A stretch of 64,000 nt of DNA, taken from Bradyrhizobium cajani. Lineage in GTDB: Bacteria; Pseudomonadota; Alphaproteobacteria; Rhizobiales; Xanthobacteraceae. Below the pieces are notes generated by a model. It was not told the origin of the DNA. It did no database searches and saw only the letters and a program-made list of their open reading frames with translations. The stretch lies in assembly GCF_009759665.1 (NCBI RefSeq), contig NZ_WQNE01000021.1:1-64000 (forward strand), in the 5' to 3' direction. Shown here one piece after another: positions 36,937 through 48,573 of the stretch; within the stretch, counting starts at the first letter, position 1, and every line of letters begins with the position of its first letter. Both the position numbers and the translations under genes were made by a program.

Positions 36937-37131
36937 CGCGGGCCGCCTCCGAGTCAAGCCTAGTCTCCAATTGGTCTGGCCCGGCGGAGGCCGGGTTCAA
37001 AACTGACTCGCTGAACGGTGCCGCTGGCCTCGCCTAAATCATCTCGGGGGCCGGCGCAGATTCGCTTGAACCCCCCAACGAGAAACGCCGACAAACATGC
37101 GTGAGGTGGTGTCAGCAGCGAGGACCATCCA

Positions 37132-37761
37132 ATGTCACTGCGGAGCAGGGTGCTGGACGTACTCAATGGCCCGGCGGTCGCGCGCATCCGCTTCCGGTTT
37201 CCGATCCGCGGCAGCCACGTGACGATTGCGCCGCAAACCTTCCATCACGTTGCACGCGCGATCAGGTTGGGACAGGTCACCGTGAGGATTCCGACCGATC
37301 TCGCGGCAGGCGTTGCAGCGCAATATAACGATGTCGCGCGAACCCGAGCGGACGGCACAGCGGTCGCAGCGAATACGCTCGAGGTCGTGTCGGCGAGGGG
37401 ACGGATGGACGAGGCCTATATCGTCCACGAGGCCCTGCATGCCGCCTACGACCTGTTGCGCACCGGCCTTGACGGCAATGCGGAAGAGGCGTCCGCCTAC
37501 GTCTGCACAGCGCTCTATTGCCGCATGACAGGCCTACCGCGACCTCGTTGGGCCAACGGTCCGATCTACGCCAATGCCGCAGAGGTGGCCCGAACGCTGC
37601 TGTCGCAATATCAGAAGGGCGATCCCGGAATTCCCTGGGTCGGCGAGCATGAATGGCGGATGCTGCGCGCAGGTGTCGGCTTTGATCCGGTCTATGCCAG
37701 CGGCCCCGGCGGCATTGTCACCGGTTGGCTCCTCGGCCAGCAATACACCCACGATGGCTGA
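37132..37761 (+). CDS. Hypothetical protein with HExxH zinc-metallopeptidase motif
   Basis: This 209-residue protein carries VHEALHAAYDLL with HEALH at residues 99-103, a fitting HExxH zinc site, and acidic residues E118/E119 that could supply the third ligand. No signal peptide or membrane helix is present. The rest matches no family I know; toxin-type minimal zincins have similar size. It has a GAGGA-like ribosome site. It sits between the polyol operon and the T6SS, convergent with the methyltransferase gene. It could be a T6SS-delivered toxin or a cytoplasmic peptidase; delivery is not shown. Confidence 0.72.
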   Translation: MSLRSRVLDVLNGPAVARIRFRFPIRGSHVTIAPQTFHHVARAIRLGQVTVRIPTDLAAGVAAQYNDVARTRADGTAVAANTLEVVSARGRMDEAYIVHEALHAAYDLLRTGLDGNAEEASAYVCTALYCRMTGLPRPRWANGPIYANAAEVARTLLSQYQKGDPGIPWVGEHEWRMLRAGVGFDPVYASGPGGIVTGWLLGQQYTHDG

Positions 37762-37839
37762 TCCGCCGAAACCGTCTCCATTCCAAGAGGCGGCTCCTTG
37801 CTGCCACTTCTTCGCTTCAGGTCGATGCAATTGAACCCG

Positions 37840-39426
37840 TCAGGCGACCAGCAAGCCAAGCTTACCGACCATCGCAAGCGAACGTTGAACGCTTTCTCGC
37901 GTTGACAGCAGTAACGGCTCGGCGGGCTGCCCGGCGATGTCCTTCTGGTCCACCCGGATGGTAGGGCCGAATCTTTCGGTCATCTCGGCAGTGATCTGGT
38001 CGATGGTTCGGGCACCGTCGAGCAACTGCAGGAAATCCCGGGTTCGATCGTCCTCCAACTGCACGGTTTGGTGGAGGAGGTTGGTGACCAAGGGACCCGT
38101 TTGCGCCTGTCTACGCGCGAGCAGGCTCGCCTGCGGATGGTCGGTGGCTTCCTTCAACAGAAAGGGTCGTGATAGCAGGAAGGAGACCTCGCCGCTGCAG
38201 ACCAGGATGAACATCGCCTCCGTCAGCACTTTCTGGTCGTCATCTGCCCGCCGGCCGTCCAGAAGCGCACGGGCGCCATCAAGCAGCTCGTCAAAGGACA
38301 ACGCGCACGGCCAGGCCCGGCCGAGACATACGTGCGCAGCTTTCAAGAGTGGATTGGTCGCCGTGACCCTGCTGCCGTCCTGGTTCTCGAACTCCATCGC
38401 GGAATCGTCAGTCACGCAGGCGTCGGGATCAACCGGGCTGGTGGTGCTCAGCACATGGAACCGGGTGACGAAATCGACGTCGATCCGGCGTGAGAGCGAA
38501 AGGCTGTCGTGGCATAGCAAGGTCCGACGGAACCCGTTACCGTCGACAAAGTCTTGATACTGATCACGCGCCATGAACTCGCTCTCCGGGAAGCGTTGCA
38601 GCGTTGCGCGAACCTCCTCGGAATAGCCGGCGAGATAGCGTCGGGAAAAATCAGCGTCGCTCAGATATTGCAGACCATGGCGGCCCGCGTCCTCGACGAC
38701 CTCGTGCAGCAGGAAGGCTTCGGCACTCTCGTCGAGATCGTCGTGAAACAGCAGCTCGTCGGGGGCCTTGAGGACGCGGTTGCACTGGTCGCGCATCACC
38801 GCGCCGTGCACCGAGTTGGCCTTCGAGCCTTCGCTCAGGAACTTCAGGATCGCGCGGGCCTGTCCCACCTTCTCCTTCATGCTGGTGAGGCGGCGGGTGT
38901 GATACCGCATCATGTCGCGGACCATGTCGCGAAGATGAGAGAACGGGTGCGCGTTGTAGCTGACGTAGCAGATCCCGCTTGGCGCCAGATTCTGCTTGAA
39001 GATCGTCATCATCTTCTCGCGCACCGCCGGTGGCACCCATGAATACACGCCGTGCGCGATGATGTAGTCGAACTGCCCGAAACTTGCGTCGACATTCATG
39101 ATGTCGCAATGCAGGAGCTTGATGTTACTCAGGCCCAATGTCGCGATATTTCGCTGGCCGCGCTCGATCGTCACGCCGCTCAGGTCGACACCGACGAATT
39201 CGCTGTCCAGATATTGAAAGGCCATGGGCAACAGGTTGCCGCCAACGCCGCAGCCCAGTTCCAGCACTCGGCAGCGCTCGACCGGAGCCGGTTGCATACC
39301 GTAAACGGCAGCAATGGTTGCGAGGTGGTTGGGGTGAGTAAGCCCATAGACGTGACCGGGGTAGTAAACCTCGTCATATGGTGTGGGGCCGGTGGTCGGG
39401 CGGCGATGCTCGGCTTGAATGTTCAT
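37840..39426 (-). CDS. Class I methyltransferase with methyltransferase-regulatory domain
   Basis: This 528-residue protein has an N-terminal SAM-dependent methyltransferase domain with motif I VLELGCGVGG (54-63), followed by FVGVDLSG and a motif FDYIIAHGVYSWV. The central part matches the methyltransferase-regulatory domain group (PF10119-like), and the C-terminal 120 residues are a separate helical domain. The target is unknown. The ATG at 39426 lies 5 bp after the clpV stop with GAGGA upstream; a GTG at 39441 would overlap clpV. As the last gene of the leftward T6SS operon it is probably co-expressed with the secretion machine. Confidence 0.83.
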   Translation of the reverse strand: MNIQAEHRRPTTGPTPYDEVYYPGHVYGLTHPNHLATIAAVYGMQPAPVERCRVLELGCGVGGNLLPMAFQYLDSEFVGVDLSGVTIERGQRNIATLGLSNIKLLHCDIMNVDASFGQFDYIIAHGVYSWVPPAVREKMMTIFKQNLAPSGICYVSYNAHPFSHLRDMVRDMMRYHTRRLTSMKEKVGQARAILKFLSEGSKANSVHGAVMRDQCNRVLKAPDELLFHDDLDESAEAFLLHEVVEDAGRHGLQYLSDADFSRRYLAGYSEEVRATLQRFPESEFMARDQYQDFVDGNGFRRTLLCHDSLSLSRRIDVDFVTRFHVLSTTSPVDPDACVTDDSAMEFENQDGSRVTATNPLLKAAHVCLGRAWPCALSFDELLDGARALLDGRRADDDQKVLTEAMFILVCSGEVSFLLSRPFLLKEATDHPQASLLARRQAQTGPLVTNLLHQTVQLEDDRTRDFLQLLDGARTIDQITAEMTERFGPTIRVDQKDIAGQPAEPLLLSTRESVQRSLAMVGKLGLLVA

Positions 39427-39431
39427 CGTCC

Positions 39432-42071
<2,640 letters not shown>

Positions 42072-42158
42072 GGTGGCCCCTCCTGCTCAAGATGCTTGGC
42101 ACCAAGAGGAAACTGCTTCGAATCCCATAGTGTTAGGCGATCGGCGTAGTAGATAGGT

Positions 42159-43190
42159 TCAAATCACCGCAGGATTCGCTGCGGCGCTCCGACGGGTCCT
42201 CAAGCGCTCGCCGAGCTGAAAGCGGGCATCGCGGCGATATTCTTCCGTAGAGGTCCAGTTCGGCGAGACCCAGGTGGTCCATCCAAGTCGTCCGCTCTGT
42301 CCGAGCCTGACCGGGACCACCTCTCCTGCTGGAATGGCGAGCTCCACCTCCCATTCCAGTTCGTCGCCGATATAGAAGTAGATGGCATCCGCCAGTGGCT
42401 CCGACAGGTTTGGGGTTTCGGTCGGCAGGAACTGCTGGTACTGGGCAAAATTCTTGACGAAGACTCGAACCCTGATCTTGTCCTCGACGCTGAACACGCG
42501 TGAACCTAGAAGAGCGTCTCGGCCGAGCCGGGAATGCGTCCCGCCAAGCCGGCTGCAGTGACTTGGGTCGAACAGGAGCCAGGTGCCGACAAATTCGTCG
42601 ATCTCGACTTTGACGTCGAACAGGCCCTGGAGGAATCGCGTCAGCCGCGACGCACATTTCGCCCTGGGTGCGATCAGTCCGGCGAAGCTGAGCTTCGCCA
42701 TGTCCGGCACAGTGTCTCGATCGGCGAAAACGTCGGAGCCCAGGCCAGTGAAGGAGCCGACATAGGCGACGAACCGATCCTCCGCCGGACGGTCATGCTG
42801 CGCGATTGGCCGCGCGTCAGCCCAGGCGCGAAAGAAGAGTTGCAGGAAGCGTCCGTTGAGGAGGTCGAGAAAGCGCGGGAAGGCATCATCCCGCATCAGC
42901 CACCAGCCGAGACTTTCATCGGTGGTGGCTAGCGGTAGCGCGCCCTGCGGCCCCAGGAGACCGAGAAATTTGACGAGTATCCTGAGCCGGCCGTTCTGGT
43001 CGTCGACCGCCGCGAGGTTGGAGGCGGGGAACTCCAGATAGGGCACTTGGCCGAGGTCGATATACTCCTCGCGGCGTGCGGCACTGTCACCGATCCGCGG
43101 CCGATCCGGGTTGGCCCGCTCGAGCTGGCGCATCGTATTGAAGAAATCGAACCTCCAGGGCTCGGCCTTCATCTGCTCGATCAGCGTCAC
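42159..43190 (-). CDS. tssG: T6SS baseplate subunit TssG
   Basis: This 343-residue protein matches TssG (ImpH/VasB): MKAEPWRFDFFNTMRQLER near the start, PYLEFPASNLAAV, LGLLGPQGALPL and a central FRAWADARPI stretch. TssG joins TssE, TssF and TssK in the baseplate wedge. A GTG at 43190 overlaps the tssF stop (GTGA) and fits coupling; the first ATG is at 43172. A much longer frame runs upstream through tssF but is a shadow. Confidence 0.92.
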   Translation of the reverse strand: MTLIEQMKAEPWRFDFFNTMRQLERANPDRPRIGDSAARREEYIDLGQVPYLEFPASNLAAVDDQNGRLRILVKFLGLLGPQGALPLATTDESLGWWLMRDDAFPRFLDLLNGRFLQLFFRAWADARPIAQHDRPAEDRFVAYVGSFTGLGSDVFADRDTVPDMAKLSFAGLIAPRAKCASRLTRFLQGLFDVKVEIDEFVGTWLLFDPSHCSRLGGTHSRLGRDALLGSRVFSVEDKIRVRVFVKNFAQYQQFLPTETPNLSEPLADAIYFYIGDELEWEVELAIPAGEVVPVRLGQSGRLGWTTWVSPNWTSTEEYRRDARFQLGERLRTRRSAAANPAVI

Positions 43191-45154
43191 AGCGGTCTCC
43201 GCGTGCCCATACGCGGCGGCCACCGCATGATCTCGCCGCGCTCCGGCGTCGAGATGACCGTCTGGGTGAAGGTGTTGAAGCCCGAATAGTCGGCGAAGAA
43301 ACGCTCCAGCACAGCCCCGAGCAAGAACACGCCGCTGCCCTCGAATGCTTTCTCGTCGAGCGTGATGGTGATCTCCAGGCCGCGCGCTGCGCCGCTGCCG
43401 GTGCGCTCGCGCACCCGGCGCACGACAGGGCGGCTCTCTATGCTGCGTACGCCGCGAATCTTGCGCTCCGTGGCGTCGTCGAACTGGTCGGCGAACAAGG
43501 ACAGCATCTCGCGCAGCGCTCCGGCGTTCTTGCCGCCGCCGCGCTCGACGAGGCCAAGATAGTTCAGGTTCAGCATGTTGATCAGCCGCCAGCTGACAAT
43601 CCCGCTGTTGGCGATCTCGCTGCGGCTCCGCATCTGGGCCACCACTGGCTCTCGCGGCCGGGTGGGACCAGCAACGCACATCAAATCAAGGGAGGTATCG
43701 TCCAGCAGGCGGAAGTCGGCGCCGCCCTGGCCGACCGGCAAGTGCTCGGTGAGGTGTCGGTTGGAGCACAGTGCCTTCACGCTGAGTTCGGCAACGGATC
43801 CTTCGCCGCTCAGTTCGCCGGGCTCGAGCAGCGACAGGAACATATCCGTCCCGGTGTAGTCGGAGGATGCGCCGTACGTCTTCTCTTCCACTGTGCGGCG
43901 CCGGGGCAAGCGGCGGATCGTGAAATAAAGCCCCTCGACCGATCCGCTGGTCCGATCGACAGCAGCCGAATACAGCGGGCGTACCGGTCGCTTGTCCTTC
44001 TCTGCCGGAAAGTGGGCGTAGACTTCGAGCACCTGGTGCGGTTCGTACTCGAGATAGCGGCTGCGATCGGGCACCACATGGTACTCATGGGTATTAGACT
44101 TGACGGGAATGCGATCGCTCGTCTTCTCGAACAGGTTGATCGCCGGCGCAGTATAGAGCCTGAAGGTATCGGGGCGTACCGAGGCGGCAAGCCGCGAATC
44201 GTGTTCGTCGAAGGCGAAGACGATATCGATCGATTTGCTGCGCAGCCGTGGCATCACGGCTCGAAGTCCCGTCAGGTTGATACCGAGGAACTTGCGTGGA
44301 AACATGAAATATTCCCGCAACAGCTCCGAGCCGCGAAAGATCCTGTTGTCGTTGGGAAACAGAGACTCGTTCTCGTCGAAGCCGACTTGCTGCACGCAGT
44401 CATAGGGGGCACGAGTGACCACCGGGTCGCCGAAGTCGTCGAGATGGCGGAAGTAAACGCCCTTGCAATTCGAGATCAATTGTTCGTAAAGCGCGATGGC
44501 GTCGGATTCCGCGCCGGAGAGGTAGATCGGGAGTTCGCTCACGCGGCAGCCTGCAAACCAGAGTTCCGGTTTGGCTCGGGCCTCTGCGTCCGGCAATTCC
44601 TCGTCGAGCCGGGCCGCGGTACGATGGGTCAACGACAACCTCAGCCCGGCGATGACGTCGCCGCCGACCGGAATCCCAAGTGCCTGCAGCGCGCCTGCAG
44701 TCGAGAAGTACTCGGCGCCGGTGACGTCAAACGGCCAGAGCACGATATCGCGGCAAAGTCGAAATCGGCAGGAAAGACTTCGCTCTCGCTCGCGGTAGGC
44801 GGCGTCGAAATAGGCGCCGCGCACAATCTTCCTTCCATCGCGTAGCGCAGGGTCGGCATAAGGTGGCCGCGCCGTAACCAGCATGGCCGACGGGGTAGGG
44901 GCAAGGTAGTTCGGAACCAGTTGCTCGAGCAGGTTCGCGGTGAATTCCGGGAATTCGTGCTTGAGCTTGAGCTGGACGCGGGCGGCGAGAAACGCGGCGC
45001 CTTCCAGCAGCCCCGTGATCATCGGATCCGAGCGATCCCGGATCAGGCCGCCGAGGCGCTCTGCGATGCCGGGATATTCCTCGGCGAAATCTCCTGCCTG
45101 CTCGTACAGCAGTGACAGTTCACGATTGTAGAAATCCAGGAATTCGCGATTCAT
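43187..45154 (-). CDS. tssF: T6SS baseplate subunit TssF
   Basis: This 655-residue protein opens with FLDFYNRELSLLYEQAGDFAEEYPGIAERLG and ITGLLEGAAFLAARVQLKL, the hallmark of TssF (ImpG/VasA). Length fits the family. It is a baseplate wedge component. ATG at 45154 lies 1 bp after the tssE stop, and its stop overlaps tssG by 4 bp. Confidence 0.95.
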   Translation of the reverse strand: MNREFLDFYNRELSLLYEQAGDFAEEYPGIAERLGGLIRDRSDPMITGLLEGAAFLAARVQLKLKHEFPEFTANLLEQLVPNYLAPTPSAMLVTARPPYADPALRDGRKIVRGAYFDAAYRERERSLSCRFRLCRDIVLWPFDVTGAEYFSTAGALQALGIPVGGDVIAGLRLSLTHRTAARLDEELPDAEARAKPELWFAGCRVSELPIYLSGAESDAIALYEQLISNCKGVYFRHLDDFGDPVVTRAPYDCVQQVGFDENESLFPNDNRIFRGSELLREYFMFPRKFLGINLTGLRAVMPRLRSKSIDIVFAFDEHDSRLAASVRPDTFRLYTAPAINLFEKTSDRIPVKSNTHEYHVVPDRSRYLEYEPHQVLEVYAHFPAEKDKRPVRPLYSAAVDRTSGSVEGLYFTIRRLPRRRTVEEKTYGASSDYTGTDMFLSLLEPGELSGEGSVAELSVKALCSNRHLTEHLPVGQGGADFRLLDDTSLDLMCVAGPTRPREPVVAQMRSRSEIANSGIVSWRLINMLNLNYLGLVERGGGKNAGALREMLSLFADQFDDATERKIRGVRSIESRPVVRRVRERTGSGAARGLEITITLDEKAFEGSGVFLLGAVLERFFADYSGFNTFTQTVISTPERGEIMRWPPRMGTRRPL

Positions 45155-45155
45155 G

Positions 45156-45704
45156 CTAGAGTCGGTTGATTTGGATGTCGCCGCTGTCGAGGTCGACGTC
45201 AGCGACGAATTCCACGGGAACGTTGAGTGGCTCGGCCTTCAGATCGGCGTGAACGATGAAGCGCAGCTTGAGCTGTTCGGGGCCAACCGAGCCGTCGCGG
45301 CGGACCCGGATCGTCTTGCGATCCAACCTTGGTTCATAAGTCGTCAGCGTCGTGCGCAGCGCGTCGGTGAGCTCATCGTCGGTGACTTCGTCGATCGAAC
45401 GGTGAGCAATATCGGGGAAACCGAAGTTCAGGATCGATGTACGGACGCAGTCCCGGGCGCTGAGATCCAGAGTGGATTCCAGAGCGATGGTATTGAGGAG
45501 CGTTTCAAGGTCATGGGAAACCTCGCGCCGGAGCAGCGTTTCCGAGACCGGAAATCGACCCGCGCTGCGTCGCCCGGCAATGATCCGCTCGCCGAACTCA
45601 TCGCGCAGATTGAGCTTCTTGCGCGCATCGCGCGCTTCATGAGCTGAGCGAAACGCCAGCATCAATGGAGGAGAGAGCCGATCCCGCTTGGGTGTAATGG
45701 TCAT
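45156..45704 (-). CDS. tssE: T6SS baseplate subunit TssE (gp25-like)
   Basis: This 182-residue protein has the gp25-like baseplate fold: LRREVSHDLETLLNT, VRTSILNFGFPDIA and LTTYEPRLDRKTIRVR, the last close to the conserved EPRL motif that starts sheath assembly. It links the sheath to the baseplate. It is separated from hcp by 161 bp containing a hairpin. Confidence 0.92.
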   Translation of the reverse strand: MTITPKRDRLSPPLMLAFRSAHEARDARKKLNLRDEFGERIIAGRRSAGRFPVSETLLRREVSHDLETLLNTIALESTLDLSARDCVRTSILNFGFPDIAHRSIDEVTDDELTDALRTTLTTYEPRLDRKTIRVRRDGSVGPEQLKLRFIVHADLKAEPLNVPVEFVADVDLDSGDIQINRL

Positions 45705-45816
45705 TTACGGTCCCCATGACGCCCGGCTCGCACGCAATTCGGTAGGGCGCCAGTTCGTCGCCGAGGTGACGGCCTCGACCGGGCCGGACGAGAGGTACGA
45801 TCAAAATCGCAGCGCT

Positions 45817-45849
45817 TGGCGCCGTTCGCGCTACCCGCAACCGGCGCCA
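45817..45849 (-). terminator. Hairpin downstream of hcp
   Basis: TGGCGCCG (45817-45824) and CGGCGCCA (45842-45849) form an 8-bp perfect stem with a 17-nt loop, 16 bp after the hcp stop. On the minus strand it is followed within about 12 nt by ATTTTGAT. It is likely an attenuator or message-stabilising element that lets hcp be made in excess over tssE and later genes. Confidence 0.45.
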
Positions 45850-45865
45850 GGCGAGGAGCTGAAAA

Positions 45866-46351
45866 TCAGACCCATTCCTTGTTGGCGGGAACGTCCCAGC
45901 CGAACGTCGGCGAGGTTCCTCCGCCGCCTTTGTCCGTCTGGGTCTTGTAGGTCATCTTGACCTTCGCGAAGTTCAGGCTCACGTTTTCGCTCAGACGCTC
46001 TTCGCCGTGCGAGCCGCCCGTCGATACGCTGGTGACCAGAACGTGCTTCATCTCGATCTTGAGATATTCCAGCGGATGTTCGCCCGCCTTGCGGACGGTG
46101 AGGATCGCCGTGTCGATGTGCTTGCCGTTCGCGCAAACCTTGAAGAGTTCCGGCGTGGCCTTGTCGACGAAGTGCGTGAAGTGGAGGTCCTGGACGCTGA
46201 CCTTGCCGGCGCCGCCGCCCGAACCGCTGTGGAAAGTGCCGGTCTGGCTCTCGCCGAACGACCAGCTCAAAATATCGATTTCGTCTTTGTGCTTGTCGTC
46301 CAGCGACTCGCCCTTGATCGGATCGAGTTTCAGGAAAATGTCGACAGCCAT
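45866..46351 (-). CDS. hcp: T6SS tube protein Hcp (TssD)
   Basis: This 161-residue protein is Hcp1-like: it begins with AVDIFLKLDPIKGES and has ILSWSFGESQTG, VSVQDLHFTHFVDKATPEL and LEYLKIEMKHVLVTSVS. Hcp hexamers stack to form the inner tube that is fired into the target cell. The glycine-rich C-terminal tail ends in NKEWV and there is no extra effector domain. It lies 50 bp after tssC. Confidence 0.96.
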   Translation of the reverse strand: MAVDIFLKLDPIKGESLDDKHKDEIDILSWSFGESQTGTFHSGSGGGAGKVSVQDLHFTHFVDKATPELFKVCANGKHIDTAILTVRKAGEHPLEYLKIEMKHVLVTSVSTGGSHGEERLSENVSLNFAKVKMTYKTQTDKGGGGTSPTFGWDVPANKEWV

Positions 46352-46401
46352 AGCGTGGTCCTCTCAAATTTCTGTATGTTCACGGTTGCGATGATGCGGC
46401 G

Positions 46402-47904
46402 TCAGGAGCTGGGGCCTGGCAGGCGTGAAACCAGACTGAGGCCGACGTCCATCGCCTCCAACTGAAAGTGTGGACGGAGAAAGAAGCGCGCGTTGTAATA
46501 TCCCGGGTTCTCCTCGTTTGCTATGACCTCTACCTTCGCAGCGGCCAGCGGCTTGCGCGCTTTCTGAGCTTCTGACGACAGGGCCGGGTTGGCATCAACG
46601 TACTCGTTGATCCAAGTCTGCAGCCAGACCGTCAGCTCATCCTTCTCCTTCATGGATCCGATTTTGTCGCGAACCATGCACTTCAGATAGTGCGCAAAGC
46701 GGGAAACGGCGAACATATAGGGCAGTCGTGACGACAAGTTATCGGACGCGGTTGCATCCACGCCCTTCTCGCCGAAATATTTCTTCGGCTTGTAGAGCGA
46801 CTGGGCGCCGATAAAGGCGGCCTTGTCGGTGTTCTTGCGATGGATCAGCGGGATGAGACCCGCCTTCGCAAGTTCGTGCTCGCGGCGATCGCTGATCGCG
46901 ATCTCGGTCGGGCATTTCAGGTCGACGCCGCCATCGTCGGTCGGGAATGTGTGCGTCGGCAAGTTGATGACCTCGCCGCCGGACTGCACACCGCGGATGC
47001 GCGTGCACCAGCCAAACTCTTTGAAGGCGCGGTTGATGTTGGCTGCCATCGCATACGCGGCGTTGATCCAGCCGTATTTGTCACCGGTGTGACCGTCCGT
47101 CTCCTCCTCGAAGGCGAACTCCTCCACCGGCTCCGATTTGGCGCCGTAGGGGAGGCGACCCAGCGCTCGTGGCATGCACAGGCCGAGATAGCGCGAGTCG
47201 TCCTGATCGCGCAGTCCCTTCCATGCGGCATATTCCGGCGTGTCGAACACCTTGCCGATGTCGCGCGGGTTGGACAGCTCGGTCCACGAGTCCATCCCCA
47301 TCAGCGTCGGCTCGGCGCCGCTGAAGAACGGGGCGTGCGCGGCGCCTGCGATCTTGCTGAGATCGCGCAGCAACTGCACGTCGGTGGGGAGGTGGCTGAA
47401 ATAGTAGTCGCCGATCAGGCAGCCGAACGGCTCGCCGCCCAACTGGCCGAATTCGTACTCGTAGATCTGCTTGAACAGCGGGCTCTGATCCCAGCGCGCA
47501 TCGGGGTAAAGCCGCAGGTTCCGATAAAGCTCGTTCTTCGAGACGTTCATCACCCGGATCTTGAGGCTGGCGTCGGTCTCGGAATTGAAGACGAGGTAGT
47601 GGAGACCGCGCCAGGCACTTTCGATCGCCTGGAACTCGGGTGCGTGAATGATCTCGTTCATCTGCGCGGTCAGCTTCTGGTCGATCCGCGCGATCATCTC
47701 CTCGATCGTGTCGAGCACGTCCGACTTGATGACGCTGGTGTCCTTCAACGCTTCTTGAACGAGCGTGGATACCGCGTTTTCGACTTCGGTCGCCGCACGC
47801 TCGGTGCGCGGTTTGAAGCTTTGCTTCAGCAGAGCAGCAAACTCGTCCGCCTCGACGGTTCCGACCTGGGTAATGGCCTCTTTACGACCAGCTTCCTTTG
47901 CCAT
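46402..47904 (-). CDS. tssC: T6SS sheath large subunit TssC (VipB)
   Basis: This 500-residue protein matches TssC: FQAIESAWRGLHYLVFNSETD, KIYEYEFGQLGGEPFG-like region, FGCLIGDYYFSH, and SRLPYMFAVSRFAHYLKCM in the second half. It makes the contractile sheath with TssB. ATG at 47904 (MAKEAGRKEAI) is preferred because an ATG at 47913 sits too close to the GGGAGG ribosome site. It lies 17 bp after tssB. Confidence 0.95.
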   Translation of the reverse strand: MAKEAGRKEAITQVGTVEADEFAALLKQSFKPRTERAATEVENAVSTLVQEALKDTSVIKSDVLDTIEEMIARIDQKLTAQMNEIIHAPEFQAIESAWRGLHYLVFNSETDASLKIRVMNVSKNELYRNLRLYPDARWDQSPLFKQIYEYEFGQLGGEPFGCLIGDYYFSHLPTDVQLLRDLSKIAGAAHAPFFSGAEPTLMGMDSWTELSNPRDIGKVFDTPEYAAWKGLRDQDDSRYLGLCMPRALGRLPYGAKSEPVEEFAFEEETDGHTGDKYGWINAAYAMAANINRAFKEFGWCTRIRGVQSGGEVINLPTHTFPTDDGGVDLKCPTEIAISDRREHELAKAGLIPLIHRKNTDKAAFIGAQSLYKPKKYFGEKGVDATASDNLSSRLPYMFAVSRFAHYLKCMVRDKIGSMKEKDELTVWLQTWINEYVDANPALSSEAQKARKPLAAAKVEVIANEENPGYYNARFFLRPHFQLEAMDVGLSLVSRLPGPSS

Positions 47905-47921
47905 GGTCCCCATTCCTCCCC

Positions 47922-48449
47922 TTAGTTCTCAGTGCCGGGCTCGGTAGAGCCGCTCGTCGCGCGCTCTCGCAGCGCGGCCATTAGTTGAGGATCGGCGAGA
48001 AGTTTCTTCAGCTGATCCTCGGCGGCCACCTTGCCATCCATGTAGCGCAGCAGGTTGGCGAGCTGTTCGCGCGCCTCGAGAAGCTTGGCCGTAGCCGGTA
48101 CCTGGCGGGCGACCGCGACCGGCGTGAAGTCGGACATCTTGTTGAAGCGCAGGTTGATTGAGAGTTTTTCGTCCGAGCCATCGGTGAGACGATTGGCGAC
48201 GCGCGCCGTCACGCCAGGCTGGATTGCCGCCATGCGGTTGTCGAAATTGTCCATGTCGAACTCGAGGAATTTGCGTTCCTCGACCTTCGCCTTCTCGACG
48301 CCGGGGTTATTGCCGGAGAGGTCAGAGAGGACGCCCATGACGAACGGCAACTCGATCAGCCGCTCGGCGTCGTAGGGGTCTTCGTATGTGATGTGCACGC
48401 GCGGTGCGCGGTTGCGTCGAATGAATTTTTGACCGCTATCGGTAGCCAT
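47922..48449 (-). CDS. tssB: T6SS sheath small subunit TssB (VipA)
   Basis: This 175-residue protein matches TssB: RAPRVHITYEDPYDAERLIELPFVMGVLSDLSG-type N-terminus, KFLEFDMDNFDNRMA, and a C-terminal helical stretch LAADPQL-like. It pairs with TssC in the sheath and carries the ClpV recognition helix. An AGAGGGA ribosome site precedes the ATG. The gap to tssA is 124 bp. Confidence 0.95.
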   Translation of the reverse strand: MATDSGQKFIRRNRAPRVHITYEDPYDAERLIELPFVMGVLSDLSGNNPGVEKAKVEERKFLEFDMDNFDNRMAAIQPGVTARVANRLTDGSDEKLSINLRFNKMSDFTPVAVARQVPATAKLLEAREQLANLLRYMDGKVAAEDQLKKLLADPQLMAALRERATSGSTEPGTEN

Positions 48450-48573
48450 GGGTTCCCTCTTTACGAAATCGCTTGAGAGGCCGACTTGCGCGACGCAGGT
48501 TGATAAGGTGCTTCAACTCGCGGTCGGCAAAGCTTCCTTATGTCCAGTTAGTCCCTTCGAGGGAAACGCGGGT

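Noticed and set aside
36980..36995. Hairpin CCCGGC-GGAG-GCCGGG in the gap between the two unknown genes
   Set aside because: Only 6 bp, no T-tract, and in a divergent promoter region where termination is not expected.
42159..43679. Extended 506-residue version of tssG
   Set aside because: The upstream 160 residues overlap the end of tssF in another frame and do not look like TssG; the GTG at 43190 coupled to the tssF stop fits better.
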